Positions 49,131 to 59,821 of a stretch of 64,000 nucleotides of DNA are shown here, in pieces. Source of the DNA: Angiostrongylus vasorum (lineage: Eukaryota; Nematoda; Chromadorea; Rhabditida; Metastrongylidae); contig JADANN010000461.1 of the NCBI GenBank assembly GCA_018806985.1, forward strand, positions 620,001 through 684,000. Reading direction: 5' to 3'. The position numbers were made by a program, and so were the translations under genes. How positions within the stretch are numbered: position 1 is the first letter of the stretch; each line of letters opens with the position of its first letter. The notes under the pieces are model-generated. The model made no database searches. It was not told where the DNA came from and saw only the letters and a list, made by a program, of their open reading frames with translations.

Positions 49131-49584
49131 GGAGATATGAAAGGCTTGCTTGTCCCGATGTAAGGTTGAACCAGCGGCCATGTCTTAGAAGTTGTATTCA
49201 TTTCTCAAATCGTGTCAATATTTTTTAAATCGCACTGTGCGGAAAATGAATGTAATTCATTAAGAAAGAGCAGTGAGGAATTTTCATCCATATTATTTTC
49301 TATGAAATCATTCCATTCTATTCACTTTTTATCCCATGTAGTCAACTGTGTTGATGTAATCTGAAGTAATTGGTCCGATTGAAGTCTTATGGATCGATTC
49401 GAGCTAGCGACTTGAATGTTTCAGCTTTTCAGTTGGAATTAGAAATCCGGTGTTCTATTTTTTAAATAGCTCGATTTGTATCGTTCGCCTGTCATTTCCG
49501 AAAAAAACCTGATCATTTGGACAAATCCACATGGAATGAGACATAGAAGAGGTAGAATTTTTTTGAGTGCTGTGCACTTGATAC

Positions 49585-49965
49585 CTGATACTTGAATGGC
49601 CCGTTCTCAATGATTGTGCAGGGCCCCCAGCATAATATCCACTTTTCGGAGATTTGCTGGTTAAGTCATTGCGGTTCTCTGGAATCCCGAGGTCACCCCT
49701 GGCCAAAGTCTGACCCAGGTCTTCACCACCAGGCAGTCGCAGCCCTTGTGGATCCGATGGAGATTTGCCACCATGCGACTTTGATACCAGGACGGTGGTG
49801 GATCCTGGAATTGGTTTACTCTTAATTGGACTTCCCAATGGAAACGCCGAACTCCTTCTCAGCTTGGAAGACCCTGCCAGGGGATAAATCCTCCGCTGTA
49901 CATCGCAGTCCGACACCCAGGAACACCTCCCAGCCACGATGAGGCGGTGAACCATTGGGAGGTGA
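49585..49965. repeat. Family B repeat
   Basis: gatacttgaatggcccgttc at the start, gataccaggacggtggtgg in the middle and acgatgaggcggtgaacc at the end. Confidence 0.65.
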
Positions 49966-50569
49966 GTGCTGTATTACGTGCAGAATATGAACAACACCTA
50001 GACTGAGACTGGTTTTTTATGTGCAGAATATCAAAGCTTGGTGTGGTACGATGGAAATGAAGGTAACTGCAACATTCTCGCATTCGTAATCTCGGCCTGA
50101 CTTCACACCAAAAAAAGTAGCCCTTTTTTTTTGGAGAACTCTAAACTTTTTTTTTCACACTAGAGAAAACATAGGACCTGACTACTCTTTTGTAGGCGAA
50201 TTAAAAGATTTAAAGAAAATCCCAGTTGTTATTCCTTTGGAAAGTGCCTCTCCCTTATCGTCCTCGTCTTGATTCGAATTTCTGTTATGGTTATTGTTTC
50301 TTCACAGTTGTTCACATTCCTCACAACCATTCGACCTAGAAGACTAGTAGGCAAGGTACAATTTAAAAGTAAAACAGAGAGGACGCAAAAAAACAAGGAC
50401 TGGAAAATAGACCTGAAATCTGAAAACTGGAAGAAAAAGACAGTGCTGGATTGCTAACATTTAGCCTATAACCGAAGCGCACCGTTTAGCGTAACCCTCT
50501 GAGTGAAATGCCGGCAATTTTTCGTCGGCTGCGGAGTTTCTGGTTTTTAAAGGGTAATTTTCCAATAAA

Positions 50570-50862
50570 GGGCGCGTGTGGCGCAATGGTCTGAGGCGCC
50601 CTGCGACACACACGTGGAATCGCTCTCTGCGCCCATAGCTCACCAAGCCTTCAATCCCTCCGGGGTCGGCAAATTGTTACCAGACTTGTCTGCGAGGATA
50701 GCAGCACTGGCTCGATACATCGGTCGGCCACCGCGAGTCATTGTCAAAGGCCAGATATGCATTCAATCACCTCCAAACGACGCTTAATGAAGTCGAATAC
50801 ATGGTGAATCGCTTAGGGAATGATCAATGCCGAGAGCTTTATCCTTTTATCTTTATCCTTTT
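50570..50862 (+). mobile_element. tRNA-derived SINE, family A
   Basis: Full copy. It shares the upstream flank agggtaatt(t)tccaataaag with the copy at 55288, so the two form a subfamily. A family F repeat follows its tail. Confidence 0.72.
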
Positions 50863-50874
50863 AATTTCTCAATA

Positions 50875-51280
50875 ACTACAGTGCTTTAGCGGTTGTGAAG
50901 CTTTATTACTACGAATGCTACTATGTGGTACTATTTATGCCTGTTCCTGTGATCCATTATGCAAATACTTTGCTGCTAGCGCTTGGAAGTACTTCGTGCC
51001 ATATGTGGATTCTATTTCGGTGCTTTTTATGTCCGTACATTCCATGCAATGACCGTATTGACTAAAATGAAATGGTAGTTAACTGTCAGCCAAATTACTG
51101 GCCAATGAACTTTTTAGACAAGAAAAAACATTTTTGTAAATCATTTACCGTATGGAACGGTTTTTGTAGTCTCACCCCTACATTTTGATTCGCTTTCGAT
51201 TAGCAATCGAGTGAATATACATAGTGCGGTAGAAGAACTCTGGAACCCACTAAACTGAAAATGGCCACTAATGTTGCAGC
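50875..51280. repeat. Repeat family F, beside a SINE
   Basis: gtgctttagcggttgtga, ccaaattactggccaatgaa, cgattagcaatcgagtga and actaaactgaaaatggcca. Confidence 0.55.
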
Positions 51281-51374
51281 GACGTCGGGCATTACCGACT
51301 ACGCCTCACTTTTCATTTCGTGCAGTCTGCACTAAAGAATTCATCCGAAATTTTATCTGTAAATTATTAAAGTA

Positions 51375-51655
51375 GGGGGCGCGTGCAACGCAATGGTTAG
51401 AGTTGTCCTGCAATGCACATGGTATCGATCCCGCGTCCTAGGCTCAGCAAGCCCCAATTTGCTGCGGAGTCGGTAAATTGGTACCAGATTTCTCTGGGAG
51501 AATAGAAACCCTGACCTGATACATCACTAGGGCACCGCGACTTATTGTAAAGGCCAGATATGCATTTAATCACCTCCAACGATACTTAATGAAGTCGAAT
51601 GCATGGCGCATCCCTCAGGTATTGATCAACGCCGAAAGCTTTATCCTCTATCCTT
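51375..51655 (+). mobile_element. tRNA-derived SINE, family A
   Basis: Head ggggcgcgtgcaacgcaatgg, B box atcgatcccgcg, full body and ttatcctctatcc tail. Confidence 0.68.
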
Positions 51656-52358
51656 TAAATTATTAAGTGTAGAGAATAACTCTTCACAGACTACGTCTAG
51701 TCAAGCACAATGTCTGCTTTGAATTAACTATCGAAAAAATCGAGAAACTATGCCAAATAAGCCTTTCGCGACAAGAGGGTCGAAGAGTGTGCATCCAGGT
51801 CAATGCATGCGGTGACTTGTGTGTCAACTCAAATACAGAATCTATTCTTATAAAGCCAAGAAGTTTGAAAATCTTTGCCTGGAATAAGAAGACTTAGAGG
51901 AGATCTCATAGCTGGTCTTATCTCCAATATAGCAGGTAGAAACAGGCTCCTTCGGCTGGTGTTCTTGTGGACCTGATTTTTCCAACCAGTTCCCGTTGCG
52001 AACCACTTTTTTCCTATCGAACCAAACGGAAAACTGGTCGAAAAATAATGGCTAGCACATTTTTCATACGTTCGGCGACAAACCGACATGGTAAAAGATC
52101 TTGACACAGTTTTCCTTCTAGGACACTCTGGAACGTCGCAGGTCGGCTGATGATGCGAAAAAACTTAGTTACTAACTCCACTCTATTCCTTCTTTTCTAT
52201 GCCACTGTGGCAGCGAAAAACAAGGAGGTTCGGTAATATTCTAAGCTTGGAACTTCTTTTTTTCTTACATCCTTATTTGCTTTCAGTTTTATATCTTCCA
52301 GACTAAATATCGTTGCCGTGACGTCATAAGCTTCATAAGAAATTGCTCTATAACTTAC

Positions 52359-52389
52359 GAAATCACGTTGCTGAATCTGTCCAAATAAC
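52359..52389 (-). CDS. Possible small exon after 52907-53064
   Basis: Acceptor ccttcacag, strong donor TC|GTAAGT, 31 nt, phase 1 in and phase 2 out. It encodes GYLDRFSNVI. Another frame of the same block stays open to about 52212 (LFGQIQQRDFVSYRAISYEA), so the reading is ambiguous. Confidence 0.25.
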
Positions 52390-52459
52390 CTGTGAAGGAG
52401 AAAACAAATTGTTTCGAGCGTGCCTTAGGTTTTTCTAACTGCCGATTGTTTTTTCGTGG

Positions 52460-52590
52460 TAGAATGTGATGCGAAATACAGCCACAAGGATGCTTAGATA
52501 TCAGCAAAACTCGGAACATCAGGAGGGCATGGAACCAGCGATTACCCTTACAGGGGAGCTGAAGTGTTTGGCAGAAAGTAGAAGTTAGAA
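52460..52590 (-). repeat. Family C fragment
   Basis: gatgcgaaatacagccacaa, agatatcagcaaaactcgg and ggaaccagcgattaccc. Confidence 0.45.
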
Positions 52591-52726
52591 TATTGTGATT
52601 CCGACTACATCTTTGGCTTAGCTGAGTTCAGTACCAATTTGCGCTTCCCATATCACTCCCTTCGACGGATTTTTGCTTGTAGCACTGTCATAGGAGAAAA
52701 CCAATTGAGAGAAAGGCAAAGCAAAG

Positions 52727-52805
52727 CCTAATTTGGTATGGTGGATAGCACATGAGCCCTCGGATAGGGTAATCTCGGGTTCGAAGCCCAGTTAAGGCCC
52801 GGAGT
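52727..52805 (+). repeat. tRNA-like fragment with perfect B box
   Basis: atggtggatagcacatgagc then gggttcgaagcccag. It lacks a foldable acceptor stem, so it is a SINE head rather than a tRNA gene. Confidence 0.45.
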
Positions 52806-52906
52806 TTTGCTCATATGTCTCTATCCTTGTGCTTGTTTTGAACTTTTTTTGAACTTTTACACCACGATAATCAGTATATTGCGACGTCTAAGATGAAAAT
52901 ATTCAC

Positions 52907-53064
52907 CCTTAAACTCTGGATTCGTTCCACTACACTCCAAAGCGGTCCATTGCGCTTCGCTAACTAAAAGGTTACGACGAACATAACACCCTCGTATGAT
53001 GTGCTTTATGTCTATTGTTTTAGTGAAACCGTATCCGCGAGTAATTCGAGATACGCCACGTGAG
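52907..53064 (-). CDS. Possible exon of unidentified minus-strand gene
   Basis: Acceptor gattatccag, donor AAGG|GTGAAT, phase 2 in and phase 1 out. It encodes SRGVSRITRGYGFTKTIDIK, then HIIRGCYVRRNLLVSEAQW and ECSGTNPEFK. The composition looks like a folded protein but no family was recognised. It joins in phase to 52359-52389. Confidence 0.33.
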
Positions 53065-53512
53065 CTGGATAATCGCACGAGTAGGAGTCTTTTAAAGTTC
53101 TGAAGTAGTCGATATGCTTATTTATTGAAGGAGAACTGATTCCGATGTATTGAGCAGTTACTTTGCTGTATTTGGTTGAAGCGACGTATAAAACACAACC
53201 TCTCTATTCGAAGAAGATCTGCGCTCAGAGATATTAGTACAACTCCGTGTACCAAAGGTGTTAGTCGGTCCGGTGTCCCACCATCTGAATATCTGTTTCC
53301 CACTTACCTGGAAACGCATCAGGTCGCTTCACGGCCAACAACGAGGATACATATCAAACAAGCGTGCTTCGTGTGAAGTAAAGAAATTTATTAGCCGTGA
53401 GGAAGAAGAACTTTCAGTTATCTTAATGCCTGTTCTATCTCTGACGAAATTTTTCTCAGAAAGTTTCGAAAAATGTACAAATGACAAGATTGTACAACGT
53501 TAACTTCTTATT

Positions 53513-53797
53513 AGAGCGCGTGTGACGCAGTGGGTAGAGGCACCACTGCGACACACACGTGGAATCGATCCCAGCGCCCATGCGCCACCAAGCCTTCCAT
53601 CTCTCCGGGCTAGGCAAATTGGTACCAGACTTGTCGGTGAGGATAGCAGCACTTGCTCGATACATCGGTAGGCCACCGCCGATCATTTCAAAGGCGAGAT
53701 ATGCATTCAATCACCTCCAACGATACTTAATGAAAGTCGAATGCATGGCGCATCCCTCCGGGATTAATCTACGCCGAGAGCTTTAACCTTTATCCTT
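53513..53797 (+). mobile_element. tRNA-derived SINE, family A
   Basis: Head agagcgcgtgtgacgcagtg, B box ggaatcgatcccag, full body and tail. Confidence 0.72.
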
Positions 53798-53824
53798 CTA
53801 TAATTTCTTATTTACTGCCTATTA

Positions 53825-53990
53825 TTATTTTTCACGGCAGGGGTCTGATGTGAAATACAACCACTACGACGTTCAGGTATTTGCAAAACTTGGGCCTCAG
53901 ACCAGATCGAACCTCGATTACCTTTTTCCGGGCGCTCACGTGCCATTCACGGCAACACTGAGGCCCTTGCTTTGCCTTTCAGCATAACTT
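53825..53990 (-). mobile_element. Second tRNA-like repeat family (family C)
   Basis: agatcgaacctcgattacc is the complement of a B-box-like motif. The unit also has tatttgcaaaacttggg and gggcgctcacgtgcc. Similar units lie at 54150 and 4720. Confidence 0.5.
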
Positions 53991-54149
53991 TTATGGAAAA
54001 TCGTTTGCTTTTTTTCCAAGTAGTAAGGAACGAAATTTACCGGATTTACGAAATTTAGTTCCAGCATGTCTATTAACCGATGGAAAAGTCAAGTTTTCAA
54101 ATATTTAGGACTGAAAAAGATAATGCTGACCTTCCATTTACTGCCTAGT

Positions 54150-54420
54150 GTAACTTCTTTTCACGGAAGGGTATTATATGAAATGCGATAACAATGATGC
54201 TGAGAGATTCGCAAAACTTGGACCCCAAGCCAGATTCGAACCCGCAAATACCCTTTCCGAGAGCTCACGTGTTACGCAGTGCCCCACCGAGGCCTATGAT
54301 TTGCATTTTTCTCAGCTAGTTTTCTGCTCAATGGTGCCATCAGCAATCAGCCATCAACGGGATTGATCAGGGGAGCACAAATAGGCGTTGAACCCAGTTA
54401 AGGTGAGGCTGCAGTGGAAA
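54150..54420 (-). mobile_element. Family C tRNA-like repeat
   Basis: On the complement it reads GGTGGGGCACTGCGTAACAC, then GGGTTCGAATCTGGC, a perfect pol III B box. It is followed by a body shared with 4.9 kb (gcaatcagccatcaacggga). Confidence 0.6.
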
Positions 54421-54498
54421 TCACAATGTACAACTTTTTCACAAACTGGCTTTCCTTTTCACTCGGTACAAATGATCGGTGTACGTTCTCTCATTGAT

Positions 54499-54765
54499 GG
54501 GCTAACACGAGGTTGATAAAAAAAATTATTCGGCTAACGTCTCGACGTCTTCGTCCTCCTCAGAGCCGATGATCCGAGTTGATGATCGGCAGCTGGTCGA
54601 TATCGCCATGTAGTTCGTTCGCGATATCGAGTCGAACTCAATAACAACCGCGTCGCAATATCGATCAGCTGTAGATCATCGACTCGAACCAATCCGGCTC
54701 TGAAGAAGAGGGAAGACATCGAAACGTTAACCAAATAAATCTTTTTATCCACCTCATGTCTGCTT
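54499..54765. mobile_element. Fold-back repeat element (family E)
   Basis: Starts ggctaacacgaggttgat; its far end is the imperfect complement. The arms run about 100 bases through cgacgtcttcg, tcagagcc and gatcggcagctg. Same family as 56502-56699. Confidence 0.65.
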
Positions 54766-54780
54766 AATAATCAGGGGGAA

Positions 54781-55044
54781 AAGAAGGATAAAGCTCTCGG
54801 CGTTGATCAATCTCTGAGGGATGCGCCATGCATCCTCTGACTTCATTTAGCATCGTTGGAGGTGATTGAATGCATATCTGACCTTTACAATGAATCGGGG
54901 TGGCCTACCGATGTATCGAGCCAGTCTGGTACCGATTTACCGACCCCAGAGGGATGGAAGGCTTGGTGGGCCATGGGCGCGGGGGATCGATTCCACGTGT
55001 GTGTTACAGTGGCGCCACCGACCACTGCGCCACACGCGCACCCG
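54781..55044 (-). mobile_element. SINE A with small internal deletion
   Basis: Full ends; the stretch cagtgctgctatcctcccagaca between the two body blocks is missing. Confidence 0.7.
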
Positions 55045-55287
55045 ATAATCAAAGAACGTATCGGAAAATGATGGTGCCGTTTGTGAGATGAAGTTGCGAG
55101 AGTCAAGAGCCATTTTTTTTTCACAAAATGAGACGTTTTCTGTTAATGAAAGTGAAACTAAAATGCTTTGTGGTAACAAAGACATGAAAAATGAGTACTT
55201 GCCCCAACTCTGAAAGTACACCTAGGCGGTATGTTTAATTTCCAATTGATCAATATTTTCTCTTGATAAGGGTAATTTTTCAATAAA

Positions 55288-55326
55288 GGGCCCGTGTGGC
55301 GCAATGGTCGGAGGCGCCCTGCAACA

Positions 55327-55414
<88 letters not shown>

Positions 55415-55689
55415 ACACACACACACACACACACACCACACACACACACACACGTGGAATCGATCCACGCGCCCATGGCCCACCAAGCTTTTCATCCCTC
55501 TGAGGTCGGCAAATTGGTACCAGACTTGTCTGGGAGGATAGCAGCACTGGCTCGATACGTCGGCAGGCTACCGCGAGTCACTGTGAAGGCCAAATATGCA
55601 TTTAATCATCTCCAGCGGTACTTAATGAAGTCGAGTCTATGGCGCATCCCTCAGGGATTGATCAACGCCGAAAACTATATCTTTTTATT
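55288..55689 (+). mobile_element. SINE A interrupted by an expanded CA microsatellite
   Basis: Head gggcccgtgtggcgcaatgg, then a CA tract of about 125 bp, then gtggaatcgatccacgc and the normal body. The tract sits where other copies have gacacacacgtgg. Confidence 0.75.
55327..55453. repeat. (CA)n microsatellite
   Basis: Nearly pure ca repeat with three cc interruptions. Confidence 0.9.
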
Positions 55690-55944
55690 CTTCTAATTGT
55701 CTTCAAGTTTTCAAATAATTCCCATTACCTCAATAATGAAGATTACTTCTTAAGGACTTAAAGGCCTAAAACATCATATTGTCGTCAAGTAGTTACAATG
55801 AAAATTAAAACTTAGTTTTGAAAATATCTCAGCGTCATTGTTGTTGTATTTCATATAATACGCTACTATAAAAAAGTAATAGCCAGCAAATACAACTTGA
55901 AGCATTGTCATTAAATACGTTATAAATGAAGAGCAAAAGTTTAG

Positions 55945-56121
55945 GTGAATAATAGTACTGATAGGACCAGTAGTACTAGCCGGACTGATACAACTGTTAC
56001 TACAAATGAGGTTGATACAGCTGTTAGTACAAACCATGAGGCAGCAAGGAATCCAGCTGGCACATCGGAATCGGTCGAGGAGAACACCATTGACGAGGTG
56101 AAGAAGGAACTGGACAGAGCG
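55945..56121 (+). CDS. EGF gene 2, Ser/Thr-rich exon
   Basis: Acceptor agtttag, 59 codons, donor AGAGCG|GTAAGTAA, phase 0 at both ends. The donor region is repeated in tandem 31 bases downstream. Confidence 0.62.
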
Positions 56122-58685
56122 GTAAGTAACTGAGTAGGAACTGGACAGAGCAGTAAGTAAGTGAGAACACAGTATGCATAGCATACGTATTGATCATTGG
56201 TGATGATGAGGTTCAGAATCGGAACCGCTCACAAGAAATTGCAGCACTGGCTGTGGTCTACGCCTTTAACCTTTAGTGAATTATCTGTACTACATGTACC
56301 ATCTTATAGTCCCTTAATTCCAGTAATGATTTAATTACTTCATTGGGCAATGCTAAAGTCTCTATTCGTCCCTTTTGCACACCAGCACTATTGAGTAGCC
56401 TGCCCTTGGTTGAAGGACTCAGAAAACATTAATGTTTTCCTTTCGCAAACCGAGTTTCTATTTAACCTCAGTAAGAATGACCAATTTACCTTGTTTCATC
56501 CATAAGCTAACGCGAGGTTCTTACCAGACATTTACTCGGCTAACATTTCGACGTCTTCGTCTTCCTCAGAGCAGATGGTCCGAGTCGGTTTTCCACAGTC
56601 GTTTGTTTTCGTCGTCTCGGACCAACATCTCTAGAGAAGGCGAAGACGTCGAAATATTAGCCGACTAAATGTCTGGTGAGAACCTCGTGTTAGCCTATAA
56701 ATCAAGCGAATTACATTGGTGTTTTCGGTTGAGGCCCGTCAATTAGTTGATGTCCTCGGCAAAAACTGCCTAAAACTAGCCCTTCGCGTGCTACTGTAAT
56801 GTTTTGATATGGTTACTGATGCCGTATTCCGGTCTGAACTAGTTGACGTCGAAGTTATTCGCCTAAATACAATTGTAAATTGCATTCTGCTAGCTGCATG
56901 ACTTGTCATGACTTTTCAATGTGGAAGATGTAAGTTAATTCGACGCAAATAAGAGACAGAGTCCATTTCTTCAAGGCTCGCTGGCATCCCTCAATAAGTT
57001 CATGGTCGCTTTTGTTCCGTAGTCGACCTCTTCCACGGCATCTCGGAATGGGCCACGTTGTCTTCACCGCTAACCGGTTCAGAATTCGTGTAGTAGAGAA
57101 CCGAGGAACTTGTACTAAACAGGAGCAGAAAAGTGAATGGATAGACATCCCACCACATGCCTAAGAAATTAATTCCTTTCATTATATCTCGTTTAATATG
57201 CGTTGCATGCAGCTCAACTCTGATTTTTTAGGTTCAGGAATTTAACAGTACTGTAGTGGAAGCAAGAGACAAGTTGACGAATGCAATATCAGACGTAAGA
57301 GCGGTGAGGTTTTTAGAGCAATTTTTTACTTTTCTTACATTCATTAGTGGGAATCAGACCTCCACTTTATCCCTTCTTTCAAGTATAAGTGCTTGTAACG
57401 GTTTGTTTAGTTTTGTATGAATTATTTTTTAAAATGGTACCTATTTATTATTGCTGACAAGTTTCTTGGGAGTGGAAAATGAATGAATGTGCGGGACGAT
57501 TCATCACTTACCATGTCCTGCCAAAATGTAAAGAAACTCGGTGTTTTTATTTGGTAAATCAGTTAAGAGTAACCTAAGGCCAAGCGCTACCATCATGTAG
57601 GCAGAAACCAAGTCCCAAGGGAGCACACCGCCTTCCGACCCACAAAAAATCAATGGACAACAGTTAGTTTCAGTAACATGCGGTAAGTTAGTCGGTAGGG
57701 TAATCAGTAAAAAGGATAAAGGATGAAGCTCTCAGTGTTGACCAATCCCTGAGGGATGCGCCATGCACTCGACTTCATTAACTATCACTGGAAGTGACTA
57801 AAAGCATATCTGGCCTTTCTGGGATACTAATGTAAGATATGGCGTTTTCTTGTAGAATCTGAACTCATGTAAGGCAATGGACTGCAATAATCGAGGTACG
57901 TGCTTGGGAACGAAAACAGCCTATGTCTGTGCCTGCGTGCTGGGTTACACGGGAAGGAACTGCGAAGAAAGTAGGGTTTTTTTACCAAATCAGTTTTCTT
58001 GATTAACACTGCATAAAAGTTACTAATGGACCAAACTTCAATTACTGGTAAAAGTTCCATTCAAGCAAGAAATCAGTAGACTAGACGTAAAGAAAAAACG
58101 GCAGTGTTTTTTGTATAAGAAGTGTTCTCGACCATTTGCACTTACAAACCAGTTAACATATTTTCAAAATAAAAGAAAGACAATGTTTTTACTTTTTATT
58201 TTCTGCCTACTACAATTTTTACGGCAGGATATTAAGCGAATTACCACAATAACATTGCTGAGATATTTGCAAAACTCCGGACCGCAGGTGCCTGCGGTGA
58301 AGAACGAACGCACTATTGTCCTTTCGGGGGGCTAACGCGTTCACCACCACACCATGCGGGTACTTCGTTTTGCCTGTCTCTCAGTTAGTTATAGTAATAA
58401 AGTAAGATAGTAGTGAAAATAATGTGTCTCTTAAATGTGGCGCTCTTTGTTGTCCTCGATAAAGCGGAACCCATGGGCGGCTTTGGCAAAGAGGACAAGT
58501 GGAAATCCTCTTGTTATGCAGGTGAATGAAAAATTAGGAAAAAATGGCAAATTTTTTGAGTTTTAGCAGTGTGTGACTCGTCCAGAGATTGTAATGGACG
58601 AGGAATCTGCTTCGGCACCACAAATTCACTGACATGTCTGTGCAATTTGGGCTATCGTGGACCTCACTGCGAGGAAATCGCCTAA
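55945..58685 (+). CDS. Second EGF-domain gene, 3' half
   Basis: Four exons join in phase: 55945-56121, 57232-57303, 57856-57970 and 58567-58685 (stop TAA), together 160 residues. Exon 1 is Ser/Thr/Asn-rich (STDRTSSTSRTDTTVTTNEV), a likely glycosylated stalk, ending in a charged helix (EVKKELDRA). Exon 2 continues the helix (EFNSTVVEARDKLTNAISD). Exons 3 and 4 each hold a complete EGF domain: C-x4-C-x5-C-x8-C-x-C-x8-C with GYTGRNC, and C-x5-C-x5-C-x8-C-x-C-x8-C with GYRGPHC. The acceptor before exon 1 is real (aagtttag), so more exons lie upstream. The product ends three residues after the last EGF, without a membrane anchor. Confidence 0.68.
56502..56699. mobile_element. Fold-back repeat element (family E)
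   Basis: The ends taagctaacgcgaggttctt and the complement of gagaacctcgtgttagccta pair over about 60 bases, including tcggctaacatttcgacg. The centre is about 75 bases. It lies in the first known intron of EGF gene 2. Confidence 0.7.
57232..57303 (+). CDS. EGF gene 2, helical exon
   Basis: Acceptor gattttttag, donor GCG|GTGAGG, 24 codons, phase 0 in and out. The sequence EFNSTVVEARDKLTNAISDV is probably helical with one N-glycosylation site (NST). Confidence 0.62.
57709..57820 (-). mobile_element. SINE A, head-truncated
   Basis: Tail half only (aaaaaggataaaggatgaag to atatctggcctttct), directly before the EGF exon at 57856. Confidence 0.65.
57856..57970 (+). CDS. EGF gene 2, EGF domain exon A
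   Basis: Acceptor ttcttgtag, donor GAAA|GTAGGG, phase 0 in and phase 1 out. It encodes CKAMDCNNRGTCLG and CACVLGYTGRNCEE, a textbook EGF cysteine pattern. A truncated SINE ends 36 bases upstream. Confidence 0.72.
58190..58375 (-). repeat. Family C fragment
   Basis: ttttacggcaggatattaag, gatatttgcaaaactccgg and ctaacgcgttcaccacc. In the last intron of EGF gene 2. Confidence 0.45.
58567..58685 (+). CDS. EGF gene 2, EGF domain exon B (terminal)
   Basis: Acceptor tttttag followed immediately by cag, so splicing could start at 58567 or 58570 without changing frame. It encodes CDSSRDCNGRGICFG, CLCNLGYRGPHCEEIA and the stop. An AATAAA is present at 59222, about 540 bases downstream; nothing closer was seen. 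Confidence 0.72.
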
Positions 58686-59473
58686 TTGAAGCCATTGTAC
58701 TTTCTCCTAGTGTTGTATTTATTTCTGATTGCACTTATTTGTCGAAAGGTTGCATAAAAGCAAGATTATTGTTTTTGTTTACAAGTTGTTCTCTTTTAAG
58801 GATATTGAACATCATTTAACACGTACATCCCGGTGATGGTTTTCAATAACCGCCGAAAACCTCTCAATAACTGCAGTAATTGAGAACTTTGATTACTCAT
58901 AACGGATATTTTATCCTGTACCTCTGAGGGTACTCAAGTTTTGTGTACGACACCCTTTTAATTTCAAAACGGAACTTTCATAAAATCAGTTATGAAATTT
59001 AAACCCTGAAATCCTCAAAGCCAGCACTACAGCCACAAACATTAAGGCGACATTGTAGAATACCATCAGGTCCTGTTCGATGAAATCTCGTATGTTACCT
59101 GGAAATGAGAAGTGAATTAGTATGATTATGTATATTTTTGGTCTAATGAAAAAGATTGCTCTTACTGAGGAGATGCTCTTACTGAGGAGATTTATAGATA
59201 ATAGAAGTTTTTTGTTCAGTTAATAAAGTTCAATATGAGCTGAAGCATCGTAGTCCGAAGTGCAAGGTAGCAATTTGATAATGCATGAGTCACATATGAC
59301 TTATGGGTCTAGTTTGTGTTTAATCAGTTTTTCAGTTAAAATTTCTCCGACTCTTTTTGAACTCCTCATCACTTATAGGTGCCAGCACACATTGTACACA
59401 AAGGTTTCAGCACAGGCTTTTATAACTCAAGAAAGAAGAAACGGCTAGAGTTGTTTGGCCTATGCAATGACAC

Positions 59474-59632
59474 AGAGTGGCTCGATTTATAAAGTCGGTG
59501 TTGCTATCCTTTCAGACGAATCCGGCACCAATTTGCCGACAAGGAATGGAAAGCTTGATGAGTTTGGGGTGCGGGATCGGCCTTATATGTGTATAGCAGG
59601 GCGCCTCTAACAAATGCGCTACACGAGCCCCC
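59474..59632 (-). mobile_element. SINE A, tail-truncated
   Basis: Head half only: accaatttgccgac, cgggatcggcc and gcgcctctaacaaatgcgct. Confidence 0.5.
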
Positions 59633-59821
59633 TCCTGTTCACAAGCAGAAGCCAGAAACTCCTTATAAGGTAGACAGAGGCCCAATATTTGGCATGAATT
59701 CACAGGCATATTTAGCATTTCGTATAAATAAACGTGTAGCCATCAGCCATTGCCAGCACTGACGTTATTCGCCACTCATTTCTTTTAAGAATTATATTTT
59801 CGTAGTGAGGTTTCCCAACTT

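Noticed and set aside
52727..52805. Possible tRNA gene
   Set aside because: Perfect B box, but no pairing acceptor stem or plausible anticodon arm; better explained as SINE head.
55222..55547. Long Val/Cys and Thr/His repeat open frames
   Set aside because: They are translations of the CA/GT microsatellite in a SINE.
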